Shown in pieces: positions 22,401 to 34,880 of a DNA stretch of 64,000 nt (position 1 is the stretch's first letter; the number at the start of each line of letters is the position of its first letter). The DNA is from Nymphaea colorata (Eukaryota; Streptophyta; Magnoliopsida; Nymphaeales; Nymphaeaceae): assembly GCF_008831285.2 (NCBI RefSeq), contig NC_045144.1, forward strand, positions 18,429,716 through 18,493,715. The letters are read 5' to 3'. A model generated the notes under the pieces. The model had not been told where the DNA came from and ran no database searches. It was given only the letters and a program-made list of their open reading frames with translations. The position numbers were made by a program, and so were the translations under genes.

Positions 22401-23649
22401 CCTGTTGCATACTGTACATAATCCATGTATATGTTACAAACCAATGCATTCTAAGGCCTTTGTTGATCAAGCACAACACACAAGATAAAATGAGTGCATG
22501 AAAGATCAATAAATGCTAAGAAGAAGAAGAAGCAGAAGGAGAAGACTGATCGGAAAAGGTTGTATAATAGATCAGACCTCATGTACTGATGAACGATCCT
22601 CATCATCAAGCGGTTTTGTGGTTTTTGATTTGAGAAACGATCTGGCACGTGAACTTGCAAAACTTTCGATGGCACTGAAATTTAGCGGCCCTGCTTTGGT
22701 GGCCTTGAGAACCGGAAAGCTTCCCGGTGGGCAGCTTCCTTTTTCTAATGCTCCGGCCTTTCTCAGCTTGTTCCTTGTCGATTCATGATCGGAATTGTTA
22801 GCTGTTGTTCTTGTTCCATGTAGCGAAGGCTTTTCCCTCGACTGTATCTTTCTTATAATCGAAGGGCTCCTCTTTCGATTATGACTATCAAGTTTCATGC
22901 AATCATAGATGTCTCCATCGTCTACCTGAAAATCAGAAAAAACTATTACGAAAAATTAAAGTTTGGAGAGCTAGGAGTTTTATCCTTGCTTAAATTTGCA
23001 ATTGTCATATTTTCTAAGCAAATATCTTTCAGTTTGTTTGAACAATTTGATAAAACAGTTACTGCGCTTCCTTTAGTGGCCATGGGATCCAAATAGAACT
23101 CAGAGGATCTTGCTTCCATGTTTGGACCATATTACTTAGAAAGAATGATCATAGATTGAAAAGTTACAATCTATGGTTTAACTTTAGTTGGTGCATCATG
23201 TACAATCTTGCATCAGATCTGGTTACCTTGTGGACTTTTATGGTTTACATATCAATGTTGTCAATATTAATCTCTAGTGATCTTCAAGACAGTGTTCCAC
23301 TAAATTAATATGCATCTGTCCAGTAAGGCCTACATCAACCTTTTGGTGTTCGTATTGAAAAATAATTTGAAGCTCATTATAAAAATTATAATGAAGAAGG
23401 TAGCCATATATATAAAGAAGGCAATTTTTGTAGCTGGTCACACTTGCCATTGCATCCAAAAAGGTATAATGAGAATAGGAAAATGGGAAATAAAAGGGGG
23501 ACATATACCGTGATGGTCTTGATCGGGATCTCCTTTCGATAATATTTTCCTCCCTCGAGCATGTGCCTGCTGCCTTTGCTCAACAGGGCATGATTGAACA
23601 AGATGATCACAACGAGAGGAAAGCACATAGTTTTGGAACTCAAATGCAT
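19482..23649 (-). CDS. Neprosin-family secreted glutamic peptidase, gene A (six exons, 413 aa)
   Basis: Exons on the minus strand are 23,509-23,649, 22,578-22,925, 22,250-22,411, 22,069-22,122, 21,232-21,393 and 19,482-19,856. All introns are GT-AG and phase 0. Residues 1-26 form a signal peptide (hydrophobic core PLVVIILFNHALL). KTIT-VDDGDIYDC spans exons 1 and 2 and marks the Neprosin_AP propeptide; CPPGSFPVLK follows. The catalytic domain holds LEAGW (Glu213), LYGD, GFWP, WGGE (Glu325), HTSTQMG and a C-terminal CYD...KCP pair. In Nepenthes neprosin, Glu residues in these two motifs form the catalytic pair, so activity on proline-containing proteins outside the cell or in the vacuole is likely but inferred. 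The start at MHLSS is the one conserved in every copy; MLNMHL, three codons earlier, is possible. The Asp tract is short (DDE). Length is normal for the family. No defect is seen. Confidence 0.88.
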
Positions 23650-23723
23650 ATTGAGCATTCTAGACTGCACGGAAAAATCCAAAATCTGGCATTGTTTGGT
23701 CCTCAAAGTGAAGCAATTGCTAT

Positions 23724-23732
23724 CTTATAGTA
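23724..23732 (-). promoter_or_regulatory. Candidate TATA box of gene A
   Basis: On the minus strand TACTATAAG, about 80 bases upstream of the chosen start codon, at the position conserved in all copies. Confidence 0.5.
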
Positions 23733-23734
23733 AA

Positions 23735-25900
23735 CAAAAAGCGATAATTTTTGGGAAAGAAACTTACTTGGTAAGGCCGCAAATAAGAGTCAAAAGACCA
23801 TAAAATCAAATCCTTTCTTTCTTCAAATAGAGAAAGTGGCCTCGTTTTGTGAACCCCTTGTTCTGTAAGTTCACTCATTTTTTGGTTATGTTGGATTCCA
23901 TGCTTTTTTTTTTTTTTTTGCATGTGGTTGGCAAATCTTTCATATATAAGTGGCATTAATTCAGCATCGTAGCTGATTCTTAATCATATCAGAAGGTAAA
24001 ATTTAAAAATTGTTTTCCCAAAAATACTTCAATAATGATTTTAGTCCACCAAATTTAAGAAAGAAAAAAAAATCTTGTGTGCTTGTGTAAAAGAAAAAGG
24101 TGGCTAAGTGAAGGAAAGGCCTTAAATTCAGATGTATCTTGTGAATGAGAAAATCATTTCTTTTTCTTCTTCTTCTTCTTCTTCTTCTTCTTCTTTAAGT
24201 TTTCCATTGGTAGTTACTGTTCAAGCAATGAGTTTGATGTGCCGTTTTGAGAGGAAGTACTTGAAAAAGATGTTTTCCATGAAACACGGTGTAGGCGAAG
24301 CACCAATTGCATATACCAACCTGCACTTGAATGCACGAGGACCGTCATACACAGCAGAACATCCAAGAAATCAATTTTGCTAATTACCTAAAAACCAGTT
24401 TGTAGAATATCTTTAAAAAACCCAACAAACCAACTACAAATTATTTGAAATTTGGTCTGCACTTAGTTGTCACATGGATTACGTAAAAATTTAGAATTAA
24501 AATTCATCCAAAATCCACATGAAATGGAGTATGCTAAAGATGATTGGAAATTTTCAGTATATAATCTTCAATAGTCTTCTATAAGAACTTATTTCGTTTA
24601 CTATGTATAGTATTCCCGGCCGAAAAATTATTGGGTAAAAACCATATATATTTAAAACAGTGCGCAAACGTAAAATAGTTAGGCTAACCTAAAACATGAA
24701 CCAAATCCACACGATCAAACACGAAAGGAAACCCTATAAGTATTGACTAGAGGCACCGATGAAAAAGTGAGCCTAAATACACCTCCTAGAGGGACCCATG
24801 CAATCACGTAAATGCAATTTTAACTAAACTAGATGAAATAGCGCACGTATAAAATGCACTCTAATGAAATCTAAATTAAATGAAATGCAAATTAGATTGA
24901 ATGCAATTAATTGAAATGCAACACCAATTAACCTGGATGAAAAGCTAATCCAAATGAATAAGAGGATGAGAGAGAAGAGAAGGGAGCCCGAGCAGGGGCG
25001 GAGCCAAGATTTTGTTTAGGGACGAGCCAAAAAATCCAACCTCAAATTTGAGTAGGGCCAAAATGAATTTAAATAAAAAAAAATACATTCAACAACTAAA
25101 TTTTTTTTATTTTTCTAATGTAAATTTTTTTTCTTCAGCTACCTCGGGGCGGGCCACGGCCTAGGCGGGCCCTCCCCTCCCTCCGCCCTTAAGCCCTAGA
25201 GAGAGGGAGGGTGGGAACTAGGCTGCCCAATTCGAGGAATACCTAGCAATATGGAGAGTGAGTTGTGTGTGTGTTAGGTGCACGCAACCCATATACACCA
25301 AAAGAAAAAAGGGGAGATTTTTGTAATTATTTGAAAAAGAAATGCCCTTTTTAATCTTTTCAGTTTTTATGATTTCTTTTTTTGTCAACACAAAAAGTTT
25401 TCTGTTTTCATTATCCGGTAGTATTTTCGTCATTAAACCTATTTGGCCAAGGAAAAATTCGTACACTAGTATGGCATACATAACTATGTTCAAGCAATGT
25501 GGATCCTATGGAATCTCTAATCTTACAGCCTGCTTGGATAGAAGGGAAGTGTGTTTGGATGGGAAAAAAATGGGAAAAAAATAAAGAAAAGAGGTGAAGT
25601 GTGTTTGGATGGCGAACTAAGACTAGGACCTGGGAGAAGTTATACTCCAAGATGTAATCCATGTGAGCGTATTCATACAATCTCAAATCCAAACGAAAAC
25701 AAAATTAATCCAAAATATGCAAGTGCAAACTAATTGCACCCCTATAACTTTTTAAAAGAGATCTCTAGAAGGATTTCATCAAATGTGTGGTGTGCGTAGG
25801 ACTCTAATCCAACGAAATGCAATCCTATTGATTTTAGATTAGCATTAGTAGTTATCAAAATTAATGAAAGTGTTACGTTAATTTTCGGTAAGTGTTCATT
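23735..25900. repeat. 5'-flank module of gene A
   Basis: Shared with B (33,060-34,670), C (40,570-42,500), D (51,370-52,330) and E (58,410-59,810). Landmarks include GTGGCATTAATTCAG, TGAGAGGAAGTACTT, CAACCTGCACTTGAATGCACG, TCCACATGAAATGGAGTA, GATGAAATAGCGCACGTA and GGGAGCCC. A hAT-type MITE interrupts this copy at 24,993-25,191. Open frames in the module are short and differ between copies. Confidence 0.7.
24993..25191. mobile_element. hAT-type MITE with 8-bp target duplication
   Basis: A 199-bp insert beginning CAGGGGCGGAGCC and ending CTCCGCCCTTA (imperfect terminal inverted repeats). It is flanked by AGCCCGAG and AGCCCTAG, an 8-bp target duplication with one change. The same place in the flanks of B (about 34,345), C (about 41,855) and E (about 59,750) has one uninterrupted GGGAGCCCAAGA, which is the empty site. 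Eight-base duplications and CAGGG ends fit the hAT superfamily. Confidence 0.75.
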
Positions 25901-25915
25901 ATCAAAGTGATCGCT

Positions 25916-26480
25916 TACGTCAAAGTTCCAAAAATACAAAATAATGATTATTTTTGTATCAAAGCACAAAAATATCACAAGCCTACGCATTCTCAGCAGG
26001 CCATCCATGGACCGCTCTAAACACCTTAGTTAATTGTTACACTGTTATTACTGTTCGTTTTCTTCAACCAACATTTCAAGTGCGCTACTAAATTTATTTT
26101 GCTCATCTGAGAGTCTTGACAGTGCGTGTTTTAGCAACGCATTGGCATATTTGCATTAGGAAATCATCTGGGTGCACCACTTTGTCCAAAATGAGTGGCG
26201 AATTGCGTTAGCGAAGCAAAAGGGTGTTTGGGGCTTTACCAACGCATTAGCTTATGTGTTAGAGAATAACCTTCATTGCAAAAGCACCATCATCCTGCGT
26301 AAACAAAAAAAACCCTAACACTGCGCCCTATTTCCAAACGCAGCTTTTTCCTGCGTTACGGAAGCCCGACCTGCGAAATTATAATCTCCTGCGGTTTTCT
26401 TCTTTTTCTCCTTCCTCATTCCTCTCGTGCGGAGGTCGTTTCTCAGTGCAGTCGCCTTCATAAGCTGGACGATCGCTCGT
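25916..26480. repeat. Dispersed repeat R1, copy 2
   Basis: Second long copy of the repeat at 17,505-18,080, in the same orientation and again lying just before a gene 3'-flank module, so it duplicated with the gene unit. Confidence 0.65.
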
Positions 26481-27557
26481 TCTGTAACCAGTGAATTTTA
26501 CATATGGAACACTGCTGCAGCGGACGACTGTCAAAATGATTGTAAGAACTGAACGGTGGACCCTTTCAAACGCATATAAGCCCAAAGTGGTTATATGCAT
26601 AGGTCTGTATGCACTTATGTACCGTGCACAAGTTCATGTGCATGACATATATCTCTTGACATTGTGCATGACATATACCTCTTGACATTGGCACAGAAAG
26701 ACACATGTCATGACCCAGGAGCTGTGCATGTTGCATCCCAGTGCACATAACTTCCCATGAATCCGGGATGGCTTGAAAGTCTGATGCTGATGAAAATGAA
26801 CGAACTTCGTTGAACTGGAAAACTTCGGCTGCTCCAAGCAGAACGGATGTTCACACCGGGCAGGATAACCAGACAGGGCTGTCAAAAAGGCCTTGGGAAA
26901 TTAAGATTAACAACCTATAATTGCTATATGACATTCATGTATAATTTAATCGAATTAATTAAGACTTTAATTCTTGGTAATTACTATATATTTCCAGGTT
27001 ATGCACATTAAATTGTGTGTAGTGAGAGAGAGAGAGAGAGAGAGAGAAGAGTCCTGAATTAAATATCAATCTTTTTTCCTTTTTATTTTGTAGAAAAAAA
27101 GCCAGTAACAATGACTTTCCCGTTTCGTATTCGTCTTGTCAGGCGCTCTAGTCTAAACCATCAATTATCGGGTTGGATTCGATTCATAATTTGCTTCACT
27201 GTAGTGGTACAATTAATTAATTTCCAATGTATGCGATAATTAAATATTTTAAAAGATTTAAACATGCAAATTATTTGTTTTGATTTACACAGGAGAAATG
27301 ATAATCGACTTGATGGAAAATAAGATTGAAATACGATCTATTCCCTATGAGGTACTTGACCCAGCTGATGATCAACATATCTGCCACGATAAGTGTTCCT
27401 AAGTGGCTATTGAAATCACATGCATGACATTTATGAGGGGGCTGGTGCAACAAATAGGGTCAGTGTTGGTAAATACTCAATCTCTATTTTGAATTCCCAT
27501 GAAGATGACCAATATACTTAAAAAAAAAAAAGCAAAAAAAGGACATCGATATGCAAA
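26480..27557. repeat. Gene 3'-flank module downstream of B, first copy
   Basis: Same landmarks as the module at 18,085-19,210, with a GA microsatellite at 27,018-27,047. The part from 26,901 is duplicated in tandem (next entry). Confidence 0.65.
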
Positions 27558-27673
27558 GATTAATAACCTATAATTGCTATATGACATTCATGTATAATTT
27601 AATCGAATTAATTAATACTTTAAATCTTGGTAATTGCTATATATTTTCAGGTTATGCACATTAAATTGTGTGT

Positions 27674-27708
<35 letters not shown>

Positions 27709-28215
27709 TCCTGAATTAAATATCAATTTTTTTCCTTTTTATGTTGTAGAAAAAAAGCCAGTAACAATGACTTTCCCGTTTCGCATTCATCTTGTCAGGC
27801 GCTCTAGTCTAAACCATCAATTATCGGGTTGGATTCGATTCATAATTTGCTTCACTGTAGTGGTACAATTAATTAATTTCCAATGTATGCCATAATTAAA
27901 TATTTTAAAAGATTTAAACATGCAAATTATTTGTTTTGATTTACACAGGAGAAATGATAATCGACTTGATGGAAAATAAGATTGAAATACGATCTATTCC
28001 CTATGAGGTACTTGACCCAGCTGATGATCAACATATCTGCCACGATAAGTGTTCCTAAGTGGCTATTGAAATCACATGCATGACATTTCTGAGGGGGGTG
28101 GTGCAACAAATAGGGTCAGTGTTGGTAAATAGTCAATATCTATTTTGAATTGCCATGGAGACAATCAATATACTCAAAAAAAAAAAAAAAGCGAAAGAAG
28201 GACATCCATATGCAA
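27558..28215. repeat. Tandem second copy of the B flank (about 657-bp unit)
   Basis: Begins AAGATTAA.AACCTATAATTGC like 26,901 and repeats the whole stretch up to the poly-A-rich CATATGCAAA, including a GA microsatellite at 27,677-27,704. The two units differ at few positions, so this is a recent direct duplication of 26,901-27,557. Confidence 0.75.
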
Positions 28216-28476
28216 ATTGAAATGTAAGTGGTCAGTTCCCAAATAAGGAGAAGGTGAAAAGTTTCAACCTTCAATGGGGCATGAGGACTGGCTTAGCAGT
28301 CACTTGGAATCACATGGATGACACCAATAGGAGATTAATATTGGTGTTGTGCAATCATTTTTCTCATGTCTCTAAAGTAACCTCATTCATTGAAAGAACA
28401 CAAAGCAAAATGCAAAAAAAAAAAAAGGAATCACTTAACAGTGCAGATTAGCATAGATAACAGTCTAATCAGAAGT

Positions 28477-28707
28477 TCAAGGACATTTTATTCTATCATA
28501 ACCAGGCCCACCGAATGTTATATGCTGGCCATAGCCTTCATCATCGTCATCATCATCGTCATCGTCATCGTCATTATCATCGCCATCGTCATCGCCATCG
28601 TCATCGCCATCGCCATCGCCATCGTCATCATCATCATCATCGTCATCCCCATCGTCATCACCATCGTCATCGCCGTCATCGTCGTCATCATCATCATCAT
28701 CGTCATC

Positions 28708-28803
<96 letters not shown>

Positions 28804-29962
28804 GTCATCGTCATCGTCATCGTCAGATTGGGAATGTTTGAGATCATAGCGGCCAGGATTGGTGACGTATACATTGTCATGGCCATCGGAAGATTGGGAA
28901 TATTTGAGATCATAGCAGCCAGGATTGGTGAGGAATACATTGACTGCTTGGGGAGCATCATAACGATTCAGGCCGAGGTCGTATAAGGCCATGTGACTGA
29001 TGTATGCAACCCTCCCTATTGGTTCGCTTGAGAAATGACCGTTCCCCATCTGGGTGGACGTGTGCCTTCCCCTTGTCCGCTGATTCACTACCTCACCTCC
29101 CCATACAACATTGTTTGCATAGCGTGCTCTGTAATTTGATTTTGGCCAAAAGCCGATCATGGTTTCATCCACCCAAAGTCCCCAGTCTTGATCTTCGTCC
29201 TGCCAAACATGAAAATACATTAGTAATCCACTAATCAATAAGACATACCTTTTCTCTGGTCTCTGCCTGGCTAAGTTATTTGTTCGCAGTTTTTCTTTTA
29301 TTTTCTTTAGTTTTTTGGTTTGGAAGATTTTTTAGTATGATGTAATTGGAACTTGGATTCTGAGCTACATTTTAATGCAAATAGCAGACCAAAGTATTAA
29401 GTCTATGTTCTTGGGTGTGCAAGAGGAATATTTCCTTCTACTGTCCAAGAATAGAGCTGAAGCCTCCCATCTAACCTCTTGTCCCCATAAGATATAGGGC
29501 AAGCATGCATATGTGCTTTAAAAAGCCGCCACCGCCACTTTTCAACTTGCATGTTAGTGGCTCGTTCTTTCTTTTAGCATAAATAGTTGATTTCTACTGG
29601 CACTCCTCGCCCCTAATGTTGTGCTAACTTCCTGGAGAACTATTAACTCCATGTTCATTCTTTTACTTGCAAAGCAGCATAGATATTAATTTGGGCTACG
29701 ATGTGGCTGATGCAAGGTCTTTACCAAGTCGGTTGATAAATGACAGATAATAATTGCTCTCGCGTCATGTTGTCGTAGGGGGCGTTTGGAATATCGTCTC
29801 AAACACTTGATTTTTGCAGAACCTGGTTCCGTTAAAACCATGTTTTTTAATGTGTTTTTAAAATGTGGTTTGCCTGTTTGGATGAAAAGGCAATAACTGG
29901 TTTTCACTTTCAAAACCTGGTTTTTGTTTGTATGATAAAAACTGAGTTTTTGAGGATACTTG

Positions 29963-30009
<47 letters not shown>

Positions 30010-31102
30010 ATAAGAATATTATTCTCAAATATAAATTTTCATTTACGTATAGTCTTAACAAATTGGACACCCTTACACTATGTCATGCTGAAAGTTCACT
30101 TGCACACATCCCCAATATCATTTAGTGAGTTTACTTGTGCCTGTTGGTTAAACATATAATATGTATAAGCATGCACATAATCCACTCGAAAGGCATGAAT
30201 TGATGCAGAATGTGGCAATTTGAACTTTTAATTCACTTATTGGAAAGAAAGTCGATTAGTCCACCTTAACTTAAGTCGTTCATTTTTTAATCCTCCACTC
30301 CTGCTAGACTATGGTAGGTTCTACTCCCGACAACCGAGCATTCGGCCTTGCTTGGACGTATTAGGTATTCATCCCCACATCAAAACACTGTTTTGTGAAA
30401 ACATGGTTTATTCGTGTGATCCAAACACCACCAAAAACTTGGTTTTGGGATTGTCAGCCAAAAATTTATATAAACATGTATAGATGCTAATGGTCCAGCC
30501 CATACTGGACTATAAGTTGTATGTATTGTTTGATAAATATTTAGGCTTTGGACTCAAAATTGGGCTCATTTTAGTACATTTGAGAACTTCTTTTGTTCAG
30601 CCCATATAAACACACATACAAACACAAAAACGAACAGATACACACATAGAAATTGGATACACACCTGTTTGATGACGATTTCAAGTTCAGTATTATCCCC
30701 ATCGATAGTTGAACAATCAAGTTGCTGACCGAAGGGCATAAAATCATCCGTTCTTTCGAACTCCAGACGATTGTTTGGTGGTTTTCTGCCGTTATCATTA
30801 GAGAGCCATGTGTTGTAGCCGTCATTCTGTTGAAACAATGGAAATATAATAAGTCTTATAGCATTGACAGTACATTCTCTTAATTTATGCAGTTTTTACT
30901 TGATCATGACTACCATTTAATTAAAAGAGAATCCCCATTTAGCACAATATGTATATAACTTTCCAGAGTCTGTTTTCTTAAGTAAAGTATGAGAGTGGGT
31001 TTTATAAGAATTGTTAATTGAATAGGAGAAAGGACAGCATCATGCGTATCCTTCTGACCCTAAGAAAATTCTAATGCGCACACACATTACTTTTGACCAT
31101 CC

Positions 31103-31162
<60 letters not shown>

Positions 31163-33043
31163 TATGTATATTGTTGTAAGGATGGTTAAAAATAAACAAT
31201 ACATGTTAAAAAAAAGAAGTAACCATACCGAGGCACTAGTGATGGCTTATAGGTGCAGCAAAGGTATATAACCTTAGCATCACTTTCACTTTATATGGTG
31301 CTTTAATCGACAGATTTTTAATTTTAACCATCCAACAACTATGTTAAAGCTGGTATATTTTAATATTCTTACATATGTATACTTGGCCAATGAGTGAAAC
31401 GTGCATTTGCATTTGCTAGTGTATTATAGGCCCTCTAAAAATCAACACCAATGGAGTTAAGCACAGTCATTTACCGTGGTGAACCCAAAAAACCGCGTTC
31501 TTCTATCTCCAAATAACATAGGATAGACCTTCACCACAACAAACAAAAGGTTAAATAAAAGTGGGAAAAAGGGAAAATTAAAAAGAAAGGATCATCTCTT
31601 TGCTTGATGAATCGAACATACCATCCAACCAGCTTCCAGTGACATAGAAAAGTCAAACGGCATTCTGTTTACAACCCACATTTGTGATAAGCTCATCTCA
31701 ATATCGTCCTCAAGCCTAGGTTGCCAAATACTCAAAGTTCCTTCTCCGCCTCCATAAATTCCAAATACCGAAGCTGTTGCATGCTATACATAATCCATGT
31801 ATATGTTACAAACCAATACATTGCAAGGCCTTTGTTGATCAAGCACAACACACAAGATAAAATGAGTGCATGAAAGATCAATAAATGCTAAGAAGAAGAA
31901 GAAGAGTGATCGGAAAAGGGTATATAATAGATATCAGACCTCATGTATTGTAGGGTCGAAATCAATCAGCGGTTTTGTGGTTTTTGATTTGAGATACGAT
32001 CTGGCACGTAAACTTGCAAAACTTTCGATGGCGCTGAAATTTAGCGGCCCTGCTTTGGTGGCCTTCAGTAACGGAAAACTTCCCGGTGGGCAGCTTACTT
32101 TTTTGAATGCTCCGGCCTTTCTCCGCCTGTTCCTCGTCGATTCATGATCAGAATTGTTAGCTGTTGTTATTGTTCCATGTAGCGAAGGCTTTTCCCTCGA
32201 CTGTCTCTTTCTTAAAATCGAAGGGTTCCGCTTTCGAGGATGACTACCAAGTTTCATGCAATCATAGATGTCTCCATCATCTACCTGAAAATCAGAAAAA
32301 ACTATTAGGGACAATTGAAATTAGGAGAGCAAGGAGCTTTATCCTTGTTTAAATTTGCAAATTTCATATTTTCTAAGCAATTATCTTTCACTTTGTTTGA
32401 ACAATTTGATAAAATGGTTACTGCGCTTCCTTTAGAGGCCATCGGATCCAAATAGAACTCAAAGGATCTTGCTTCCAAGTTTCGACTGCATTACTTAGAA
32501 AGAGTGATCATAGATTGAAAAGTAACTATCTATGGCTTAAGTTGAGTTGGTGCATCCATGTATAATCTTGCATCAGATCATAGATTGTTACCTTGTGGAC
32601 TTTTATATTTTACCTATCAATGTTGTCAATATTAATCTCTAATGATCTTGAAGACAGTGTTCCACCAAATTAATATAATTGATCAATATTTATTAGGGCA
32701 TGTTCTTTCACTTTTTAACAATTAAGGGGTACTAATAGCAGTAATTTTAAAATTCAAATTGCATTCATATATAAATAAACAAAAAGAAGAAGGTAGCCAT
32801 ATATATAAACAAGGCAATTTTTTGTAGCTGGTCACACTTGCCATTGCAACTAAAAAGGTATGATGATAATAGGAAAATGGGAAATAGAAGGGGGGCATAT
32901 ACCGTGATGGTCTTGATGGGGACCTCATTACGATAATATTTTCCTCCCTCGATCATGTGCCTGCTGCCTTTGCTCAACAGGGCATGATTGAAGAAGATGA
33001 TCACAAGGAGAGGAAGGCACAAACTTTTGGAACTAAAATGCAT
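28477..33043 (-). CDS. Neprosin-family peptidase with giant poly-Asp loop, gene B (six exons, 528 aa)
   Basis: Exons: 32,903-33,043, 31,940-32,284, 31,622-31,783, 31,475-31,528, 30,665-30,826 and 28,477-29,199; all GT-AG, phase 0. The signal peptide, VDDGDIYDC propeptide, LEAGW (Glu212) and WGGE (Glu324) are intact. The last exon is about twice the usual size for two reasons, both in frame. First, a 66-bp tandem duplication (28,825-28,890 and the next 66 bases) repeats the NPG-CYDLK segment, and the second copy has Arg in place of Cys. Second, codons 414-508 are 85 Asp, 9 Gly and 1 Asn. The frame then returns to GYGQHITFGGPG and the final KCP stop. The insert lies between the two C-terminal cysteines, so it would form a long acidic loop on a normal catalytic core. 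Transcription and folding are unproven. Confidence 0.8.
28540..28824 (-). repeat. In-frame Asp-codon (GAT/GAC) repeat tract in gene B
   Basis: 95 codons. The 29 from 28,717 to 28,803 are an uninterrupted GAT run; the rest mixes GAT, GAC and nine Gly codons with one AAT. The mixed part looks older and the pure part like a young slippage product. The antisense frames (Ile, His and Met runs) are artefacts. Confidence 0.95.
29965..30007. repeat. (AT)n microsatellite in intron 5 of B
   Basis: Pure AT run. The equivalent place in C has about seven units (37,796-37,808), E has about 28 (54,018-54,073), and A and D lack it. Confidence 0.9.
31087..31170. repeat. (AT)n microsatellite in intron 4 of B
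   Basis: Interrupted AT run. Gene A has a shorter one at the same place (about 21,747-21,769). Confidence 0.9.
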
Positions 33044-33116
33044 ATTGAGCGTTCTACTCTACATGGTAAAATCCAAAATCTAGTATTCGTTGTCCTCAAA
33101 GTGAAGCAATTGCCAT

Positions 33117-33125
33117 CTTATAGTC
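33117..33125 (-). promoter_or_regulatory. Candidate TATA box of gene B
   Basis: Minus strand GACTATAAG, about 75-80 bases upstream of the start codon. It lies inside the tract that shows no difference from gene C. Confidence 0.5.
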
Positions 33126-33129
33126 AATA

Positions 33130-34690
33130 AAAAGTGATAATTTTTTGGAAAGAAAATCACTTGGTAAGGCTGCAAATAAGAATCAAAAGACCATAAAATC
33201 AAATCCTTTCTTTCTTCAAATAGAGAAAGTGGCCTCGTTTTGTGAACTACTTGTTGTGTAACTTCACTCAATTTTTGGTTATGTTGGATTCCATGCTTTT
33301 TTTTTTACATGTGGTTGTCAAATCTTTCATATATAAGTGGCATTAATTCAGTATCATAATTGATTCTTAATCACATCAGATGAAACTTAAAAAGCATTTT
33401 CTTAAACTATTTCAATAATGATTTTAGTCACACCAATTTTTTTTTTTTTAAAAAAAAGATGAAAACCTTGCGTGCTTGTGTTAAAAAAAAAGGTGGAAAA
33501 GTGAAGGAATGGCCTTAAATTCAGATGTATCTTGTGAATGAGAAAATCTTTTATTCTTCTTCCTCTTCTTGCTGTTCTTTAAGTTTTGCATTGGTAGTTA
33601 CGGTTTAAGCAATGAGTTTGATGTGTCTTTTTGAGAGGAGGTACTTAAAAAGGATGCTTTCCATGAAATACAGTGTACACGAAGCACCAATTGCATATAC
33701 CTACCTGCACTCGAATGCACAAGGAACGTGAATTATATCAGAACATCCAAGTTTGGAGAATACCTTTAAAAACCCAACAAAGTCAAATAGAAATTAGATG
33801 AAATTTCGTCTGCACTTAGTTGATACGTGGATTACTTAAAAATTTAGAATTAAAATTCATCCAAACTCCACATGAAATGGAGTATGCCAAAGATGATTGT
33901 AAAATTTTCAGTCTATAATCTTCAATAGTCTTCTGTAAGGACTTTTTTTGTTTACTATGTAAAGTATTCCCGGCCAAAAAAAAATATTGGATAAAAACCA
34001 CATATATTTAAAACAGAGCGCAATCGTAAAATCATTACGTTAGACTAAAACATGAACCAAATCCACAAGATCAAAGATTCAAACACAGAAGAAAACTCTA
34101 AGTATTGACTAGAGGCACCTATGAAAAAGTGAGCCTAAATTAAATGAGATGAAATCACGTAAATGCAATCTCAACTAAACAAGATGAAATAGCGCACGTA
34201 TTAAATGCACTCTAATGAAATCTAAATTAAATGAAATGCAAATGACATTGAATGCAATTAATTGAAATGCAACACCAGTATACCTGGATGAAAAGCTAAC
34301 CCGAATGAATGAGAGGATGAGAGAGAAGAGAAGGGAGCCCAAGAAAGATGGAGGGTGGGAACTAGGCTGCCCAATTCGATGAATACCTAGCAATGTGGAG
34401 AGTGAGTTCTGTGTTTCGTTGGGTGCACACAACCCATATATGCCAAAAGGAAAAAAGAGAGGTTTTGGTAATTATTTAAAAAATGAATGTCCTTTTTAAT
34501 CTTTTCACTTTTTTACGATTTTCCTTTTCTCTTTACAAAAAGTTTTCTTTTTCCAATAGCCGTATTGGCGCATGAAAAATTGCTGGATAGTACTTCGTCA
34601 TTATCCGTATTTGCGCATGAAGAATTTGTACACTAGTACACCGTACATAACCAGGTTCGAGTAATGGGGGTCCTACCAAATCTCTACTTA
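33130..34690. repeat. 5'-flank module of gene B
   Basis: Collinear with the flanks of A, C and E (see 23,735-25,900), without the MITE found in A. Confidence 0.65.
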
Positions 34691-34707
34691 TAAATAATTA
34701 CTTGTGA

Positions 34708-34880
34708 CATTCATTGCGTCTGTAAATCTTCTCTTTACTGACGCTAGGGAAAAAACGTCAATAGTTACGTTAAAGAAGAACGTTGGTCCATGGGGGGAAG
34801 AAAAAAAAATTAGAAAGTTGGAAAAGTTGTAATGTTAAATAACAACTTTAGAGCTCTACATGCCATCCCCACAATCTAGA
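34708..34880. repeat. Dispersed repeat R2, copy 1
   Basis: Near-identical to 43,098-43,268: GACATTCATTGCGTCTGTAA, TTTACTGACGCTAGGG, AACGTCAATAGTTA, GTCCATGGGGGGAAG and CTACATGCCATCCCCACAATC. A diverged piece is at 42,787-42,880. The ACTGACG/CGTCA words suggest the end of a CACTA-like element. Confidence 0.6.

Noticed and set aside
23386-23508. Extension of exon 1 of gene A past PIKTIT into a longer protein
   Set aside because: The extra residues are intron 1; the donor at ACG|GTATATG joins exon 2 in frame and restores the KTI..DGDI family motif in all copies.
28390-28986. Plus-strand frames with Ile, His or Met runs
   Set aside because: Antisense and shifted readings of the Asp-codon tract of gene B.
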